From: Antedon mediterranea
Lineage: Eukaryota; Echinodermata; Crinoidea; Comatulida; Antedonidae
Direction: 5' to 3'
NCBI RefSeq assembly: GCF_964355755.1
Contig: NC_092680.1
Span: 8,287,001-8,351,000 of the forward strand
DNA: 64,000 bases
Positions within the stretch are counted from its first letter, which is position 1, and every line of letters starts with the position of its first letter. The notes below the pieces were generated by a model that was not told the DNA's origin, made no database searches, and saw only the letters and a program-made list of their open reading frames with translations. Positions 57,300-64,000 of the stretch are shown one piece after another. The position numbers and the translations under genes were made by a program.

Positions 57300-60200
57300 A
57301 TTGTCATTTTTTCAGTAATTTGCCTTTGGATTTATATTAATATTCATCAGAATAGTAATATGTATAATTAGTATAGTTACCGTATAATCATTGTTGTCGT
57401 AAGTGGAAGGTTTTATCAGTATAATGTTATGTAATGAAAGAATGTTAAGATCAAAAAATGGTAATGTTTCTAAAAATACAGAATATAATGCGTGTTTCAT
57501 TCACATAGGCCACGCCTAACCTTTTTTTGGTTAGGTATTTTACCCTTTGTGTTCTCTGAATCCAATATTTAGGTAAATAGGCCTAAAAAAGGTCATTCGT
57601 ATTATTAAGTAAAAACAAAAACTTAAAATCGTCTAAGCTTAGTTGAAATATGTCGAGGTCAATTTATGTCATATAACATAAACATTACGAAGTTAAGATG
57701 GGAATATATACCAAACGTCATTGGATTTTCAGAACTTAACCAGTAACCCCCGCTGGTACTCGTTTCAAGAAACAAGCACTGACAAGACACCTGACTTAAG
57801 TTCCGTTCTTATGGACCATAATGTACCGTAACTTGTAATATCTAGGCCTACTATCTTTTACAACTTAATTGTAACGCTTTCGCAGAGTTTTAGTAATATA
57901 ATAAGTCAATAAAAGTGTTTTTTCTTTAGTAGCGTGAAATGATGCAATCGCTTAATGCAGTTCACTCTATGAAGAGTGAAAGTCTAAAGAGTGGATTTCG
58001 CTCTAGATATAACTTAAATATGATTTAGATATCAGTACACTTTTTGACAAAAAAAATGGCAAATATTAAAAAATAGAACATTGGAAATATAAAAACATCT
58101 GGGCTTGGTGGAAACTGTTTCTTATAAAAATGTAAATACAGCTGTCAAGAAAATATTTTCTGTGGATAGAATATTGAGTGGGAGAAAATCTAATTCAAAC
58201 TTAGTGTACTCATGTCTTACAAACTGGTGAACTGGTTAGCATCAGGGTGCAGAAACAGCAGAAACACTAATTCTTGCCGTATTAAATAATTGAAACTTCA
58301 CCAATACGTAGTTGTAAATACATAACTAGGAATGTTTAAGGAAATTATATTAACGTGAATTTCGTCACGAGAGAGTTTAAAGTTGGTCAGGTCGTCGCCT
58401 TATGTCATAAATTAAGTACACCAAACACAAAAACCTTTAAATAATATGTGTTTTTAATATTAGTTTTTAAAAAATAAGCCTAATTGTTTATATAGCATGA
58501 ATGACAGTCGAAGTCGATTTACTGAAAATGTTTTATTAACAACGAAATGATGATTTTCTCGAATATTTTTAATCGGAGTTACTCATTTGCCAATTGCAAG
58601 TGGCTTTAAACAGACTGAAGAAGACCGTAAAAATACGTATCTACCCGAAGACGTATTTATTTACTTCGTGCTCACATAATAAGGCGAACTTACTTTATCA
58701 GGGGGAACTTACGAGGTTAAATATTAAACTTCAATCTAATCCTTTAATCTTCATTCACTAACATGTGGACCTAATATTATAATGTCAAAGACAGTAGCTT
58801 ACAAAAAAAACCTAGTTACTTCCTGATATCAACGTCTGTTGGTTAAAGTGGTATGGTATTAAGATTGGATTAATTTGTCGCCATCTGTCGCCGTCTCAGT
58901 CGAAGAAACTTTTCTAGTACATTTAGACATTGAACAAAATATATTAATCATATAATCTTCAAAAGATTGATTTCATTGAGAAGTATTGATTTGGTGTCAT
59001 TAAGAAGATTTTAAAAGATTAAGGTATTTTCTTTCTCATATTATTTGTAGAAATGTGGAAATATTTTTGTTGTTGGACCATAATTATATGTGGCAGTTGA
59101 TCAATACATTTGACTCTGAAAAGTATTGGACTTAAGTCAATACTATAAGGATTTTCTGTTGTTGCTTTCAACTAGATAGGAGAATATTTAAATGGGTAGG
59201 TGTTTTATATGCTAAATTGTGAATGGTGGGGTGGGTCAAACTTAAAGTATTTATGATTTATATGACTCTCCCCCCACATAATCACTTCATTGCATTTATC
59301 TATGTATTTTATTATATTGTGGAAATAAATTGAAAATGAAATTGAATACCGCTACAATTTTTAAAGTAACATCTCTCTCCGCTTTCCATCTCAATTCCTC
59401 TCTACTTATACCTAAAACGAAACAACAGACCATCACATGTCTGCAGCTTTTACCAAAATATTTAGGTAAACTAGACGATCATTTGAAACTGGTCACTTTA
59501 GAATAAACCTAGCTTCAAAAGTGTTTATTTCTGGAAACACTAGACCTAGATTGAGTTTATCAAGTATGACTGCATGGCGTTTATTAATATCATAAATTCA
59601 TTGGAGACAATAATGCTACGATGTATTAGTAAGTTGTAGCCCATGTTGTGCCCTTCGTAATCTATCTTTCAATCTAATCTGTCAAAATCGTCAAACGTCA
59701 ACAGCCGCTTATCATGTTTGACAACGTTCTGTGTCTTTTGCTTGCGAGACGTTTCCGTTCTTTAGATCCAAACAAGATTTTCGTTCCCTCGTTGGAAACC
59801 TGATCCAACAATGGTCATCGTTTAATGTTCCTCTATTTTCACCAACAACAATTCAAGGAAAAGTATCCTATTTTTCTTCTAAATCCATGTTCCAATTGAA
59901 TCCCCTTTACCTAGATAGACGTATGGATCAACATTATCCCACTTATCGTTAACGTTGTCCATATATGTAACTATTACGCCTTTGTAGCCCAATTCAAACT
60001 TGATGATGTCAAAAAAGTGTCATCTATAATAATTTCAATCTTTGTTATATTCAATTATAGAGGGACAATGATATTACTGATTTTGACACAATTGGGGCAA
60101 ATAACACTGAATTTCCCCTTTGTAAACTTTTAACCTTTTGTTGCTTTGTTTCATTAACTCTTCTAATATTGTTCAACACCATTTACATTAATTCATAAAA

Positions 60201-61890
60201 GATTATTTTTGTTACTGTACAGGTATACTGTTTTCCGACTGTAATGTTTAGTGAAATCGACTGTGTAACACAAAATCATTTTAGAACTTACCATGCCTAA
60301 GGTTCTGACCGTTGTATGAACTCGGTCTGATTTGACAAAACTTGATCTTCATTCTGATGAACCACTGATGTCCATGATTTGATAATACTATATCTGACAG
60401 GGTCAGGACCGCATCAGTACCAGTGTTTCCAATGTGCCGCATTCTGGATGACACCAGTGCCCTACGCTGCCAGTTGAAGTGTTTTGTCCTGTTGGTGATG
60501 ACAAACCACAGTCAAAATGCATATAATAAGTCAAAAAAAAATTAGCATTACTAATGACTGTCCTTGTTTTATGGGTACATTTTGTTGAAGAATCAAGCCA
60601 CACTAAGTATCTCTTGAGATGTCGTATTATCACTACTGTCATCTTCGTTTAATATGTAATATTTTGGCCTAATGTGCCTGTATAATGGACAAATGGTCAC
60701 GGTCAGAAGTGACTGTATAGTAAAACTACGTATAGTTTACTTCCACAAAAATCGTGTGCTGCTTTAACGAAATCAAACCTAATCCAAGCATGGATTGTTT
60801 CTTTTTGATTGTATAAAATTATGTGATTGGTAAGAAAAGATATTAGGAAATTGTGGTAATTTATACGTTTGACCACAATATGAACGTTTAAAGACCGCAA
60901 AATATCTTGACAATAATTACGTCGTTTCTTTTAGAATAAAAACATTTTTTTATTCATACACGGTAAAAGGCTAACTAACATTTCTATATAATACACTTTC
61001 TTGCCCAACATTAATGTTCTGTATTTTCAATGCAATGATAAGCACCGGGTTCCTGCAAGGAATAGCCATGATATCAACAACGAATTTATTTTTAGATATA
61101 ATTATTAATAGACTAATAGATTTTCGTTTAGTTATATGATCTCACAGTTAAGTCTATGGGTGTGTTTCTTTGGTGTCCCTTTTGATGTAATTTTGATTTC
61201 TATTTCTTACATTTTCTTTGTTACCAATTATTTTTTGCTATATTTTTTAAGTTAGCCGTCATGTCACATTCATCGATAAGTCAATAAACATACAAAAACT
61301 GTCACTATTTATTACTCTTATAAAATAGGAAATCCCGATAGATACATTTGAACGTGTTTCTAAGTTGTAGGTGTGCCATCTTGAGGGATACACATGCTAA
61401 GATAAGGGCTGTGAGTTTATCTTATTTATAGTGTTTCTTTAGGCCTACAGACCTTGTCTAACTTTTAATATAGGCCTAGTCACAACTCAAAATAGATAAT
61501 TATTGATTAAGCTGTAAATATATGACAAAATTCGGAACATTAATCATTATTCATAATTCTCTTTGCGAATCAGCTACGATTTCGATCGACAGTAAGAACA
61601 ATTTTACCAATTTTTTGCTTGTTTGACGAATAATTCAGCGCTGCACTATCACACTGTTAGATATATAGTACTAGTACGACTCGCTTTTCTTAGTATTCTT
61701 TAAAAAAATCTTTTATTTTAGAGTTTTTGTTAATTAGAGGTATTAAAAATATTATATATAAAACTACAGAGGCACAGAGTTCCGAATATGACTAACTGGA
61801 AAGCAAGAACAGAAACGTACCAACTTTTTAGAAATGAGGAGTTAACCGTGACCCACAACGAACTCATAAACGCCGAGTGACATTCAGTTT
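57300..61890. other. Intergenic AT-rich DNA
   Basis: No gene recognised. Slightly higher-complexity segments at 59700-59950 and 60390-60500 have short open frames without motifs on either strand. Confidence 0.45.
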
Positions 61891-61893
61891 TAG

Positions 61894-62181
61894 AAAGGTC
61901 ATCTGTTTGACCTTACACATTCGACATCTTCTTTGATTGGACAGTTATTCCCTGGCTATTGTGAGTCAATGAACAAAAACATTAACTGCAATACAATATT
62001 TAATGATTATCTGATTGAAATTTCTAACAGGTTTGAAGCGGTTTCTGGCCATTGTAAAGTAATTATAATAAATCCTTCTTATACAAATTCACTGAGGCAA
62101 GAATTGAACAAAATAAAACAATTATTTGCCGGTCTTCATATACTTGACGAATTTGGATGGAAACGGACACAAACACTATAA
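61894..62181 (+). other. Exon-like open segment, 95 codons and stop, unknown product
   Basis: Directly after an AG (CATTCAGTTTTAG) a frame runs from AAA GGT CAT to TAA at 62179-62181. Its amino-acid composition looks protein-like (YCESMNKNINCNTIFNDYLI, CKVIIINPSYTNSLRQELNK, LHILDEFGWKRTQTL) rather than AT-driven. There are five acidic and many hydrophobic alternations and three cysteines. It could be the terminal exon of a gene whose other exons I cannot find, or the C-terminus of a mobile-element ORF. The polypyrimidine tract is weak. I do not recognise the family. Confidence 0.3.
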
Positions 62182-64000
62182 CATAACTTTTTTTTAAAGA
62201 ACTGCATATACTGTAACTAACAAACCATATAAGCTATTTCACTTTATATGCTAAATTGTTCAATAGCCTACAGATCTTACTGTGTTTCTCTAAAACAAAA
62301 TCTTCTTTAGGTCTACCAATCCTGTTTTCTTTTAATTTTTCATTCCAGAATCAATTTTGGACACATCTGTCAAAAAACCTAATAAGTTGTAGACCTAGGT
62401 CAGCCTGGCTGCGTGCACTATATGCTAAAGGTAAGTTACAAATATACGTCTTAGGTTAAACTATGTTTGTTTGAAATTACAGTACCAACATTGCATTTTG
62501 TTATTGTCATCTTGGAAGCTGTGAGTTTCGCTCTTTTAGTTATGTGATTTCTTTATTTTGAATCACGCATTTTTATGAGTAAGCGAAATGATCTATCGAC
62601 AAGAAGAAAAAATAGACCCAAATTAGATATGTTTTCCGTTTCATGGTTTCTTTTCTTTTATTTAAATGTGACAAACATAGATAAGCAGCGATATATTTGA
62701 TAAACTTGGATACAATTATGAAATCGTAGATGTACAGGATCATAACTTGATTAGAGAGAGACTTGATTGTTAAGATGTTTCTGTTTCTAATATTAGGTAA
62801 AAAATTGAATATTTTAATGACTTTCAATCTGCAAGTTTAACATAAATAACCTCACAAAGTTACTGTACCTCACAAAAGTGGCCTAGTAATTGTAGGCCTA
62901 TATTAACATTGTCATGCATATTATTCCATTATTCTGTTAATGCCTGACATAATGTTGACAGCAGATAGACGATTTAAACTAGAAGTAGGCCCGGGAGTAG
63001 GCCCTATTACAGTTTTGTATTGCGTGTGTAAAGTGTGAACTAATTATATGATGTTGATCGGTTCATTTCAACAAGAGTAGCCTGGCATTGCTAGAACGGA
63101 ACTATACGGTGTGATGTTGAGATCGAGTTGGTGAGTGTGTTTGATGAAAGCAATTGTTAGCGTAGACCTATCGACTGTTGAAGTTTGTGTCCTTTTAAAT
63201 AACACGTTTGTGTGATGATGTATGGTGAAGACCTTACATATATGAAACTACACAAAAAAAAAGAAAATCATGATGATAAGATATAGGCCTACCGGTATAC
63301 GATATTTATGATATCAATATGATCCAATATTCGTATCAAATTTATATATTTTTGCATGCTATTCAACTTAATCAATCGTGGATTATTTTTAACAATGAAG
63401 CTGAATTGATTCTGTTTAAAAAATCTTATCTCTTTTTTTAAATTTGTAATTTTGTTGATTTCAGCGTGACTTCTCGTTAGCTTGGTTTTAAATGTTACTG
63501 GATGTTGATAATCTTTAGGCCTAAAGCTGAAAATGAAATTAAAGCGTTGTTTGTTATTTTTACTGCGTTTATTAACCATAAGCAAGATCGCATAAGTGCC
63601 ACTCGCTGGTTCCCAAGTGAAAAACATTTACAGTAATAATTTTTATTTCCTTTCCTTTAAGCGCTATAATACAATTAGAATTTCATTTAGGCCTACATAG
63701 ACAAGTCGTCATTGACACAACGATGTGACAGTAATTTAATCGTGTTTTTCGCGGTTGTTTTAATTGTGTCCCGACTTATACATTATTTAAGATGTTATAA
63801 TCCAGTACTAGTAACATGTAGTGATGATAAACTACGATTTAACCCACAGAACATCTTTAGTATAAAAAAGTGCGTAGTAAGTATGATACGCTATTTCGAC
63901 ACTCTTTTTAAAGTGAGTAGGAAGAGGCGGAAGTTGAAGTGTTAATTAAGAATATTAAACAATTTTCAGATTAAGAGCTATACTTAGCCCTGAAAGTAGG
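62182..64000. other. Intergenic AT-rich DNA to window end
   Basis: No gene recognised. TAGGCCTA words occur near 62897, 63285, 63517 and 63690. Short frames at the end (minus 63289-63627, plus 63712-63945) show no motif. Confidence 0.45.

Noticed and set aside
60403-60642. Minus-strand 79-codon frame with Cys/His residues
   Set aside because: Non-ATG start region and no spaced Cys/His finger; no similarity recognised.
1-64000. CRISPR arrays, operons, ribosome binding sites, riboswitches, rRNA
   Set aside because: The DNA is eukaryotic with spliced exons and LINEs; tandem arrays here are head-to-tail without unique spacers and no rRNA-like sequence was seen.

Overview
The window is AT-rich, intron-bearing animal genomic DNA. 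There are no prokaryotic operons, and real coding sequence is a few percent of the total. Spliced exons, intact LINE-type retroposons, a tRNA-derived SINE, MITEs and a strikingly repeated TAGGCCTA word suggest a marine invertebrate, perhaps an echinoderm-like deuterostome. The species guess is low confidence because it rests on repeat style only.

Layout. Positions 1 to about 23.9 kb (+ strand) hold the 3' half of a myocyte enhancer factor 2 (mef2) gene. Five exons (5506-5574, 12326-12513, 21480-21591, 21866-22016, 23386-23641) join in consistent phase and encode the MEF2 transactivation region. This includes the MAPK-docking-like VVIP segment, the SAMPTAY block, the IKCEPISPP phospho-SUMO switch and the C-terminal KRSR basic signal. 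The MADS/MEF2 domain exons must lie upstream of the window. The introns hold a 19-bp minisatellite interrupted by a full-length antisense CR1-like LINE (about 13467-16885), a 1.1-kb and a 0.37-kb MITE, the 3' end of a second CR1-like LINE, a tRNA-SINE and a diverged tandem duplication.

From 24 to 38 kb lies a gene-poor, repeat-rich interval. It holds a 75-bp satellite (27.4-28.05 kb) and a large inverted repeat (29548-32687). Both arms of the inverted repeat carry decayed copies of the same cysteine-rich gene fragment pointing outward, and its right arm has been hit by two further MITEs. A CTAG/GGCC-rich low-complexity island, Penelope-like tail sequence and diverged dispersed repeats follow.

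At 38666-40111 (+) there is an intact, single-exon gene for a type I membrane protein with three Ig domains. Beyond it lie a decayed RTE-like LINE fragment (42.06-42.6 kb, minus) and an intact L2-like LINE with APE and RT domains (ORF 46078-49197, +). About 15 kb of mostly featureless AT-rich DNA follows, with a hairpin, a hammerhead-like Penelope tail (57.17 kb) and one exon-like open segment (61894-62181).

The two host genes show no functional link. mef2 is a nuclear transcription factor and the Ig protein is a cell-surface molecule. Most of the structure here is transposon biology layered on one long-intron gene.
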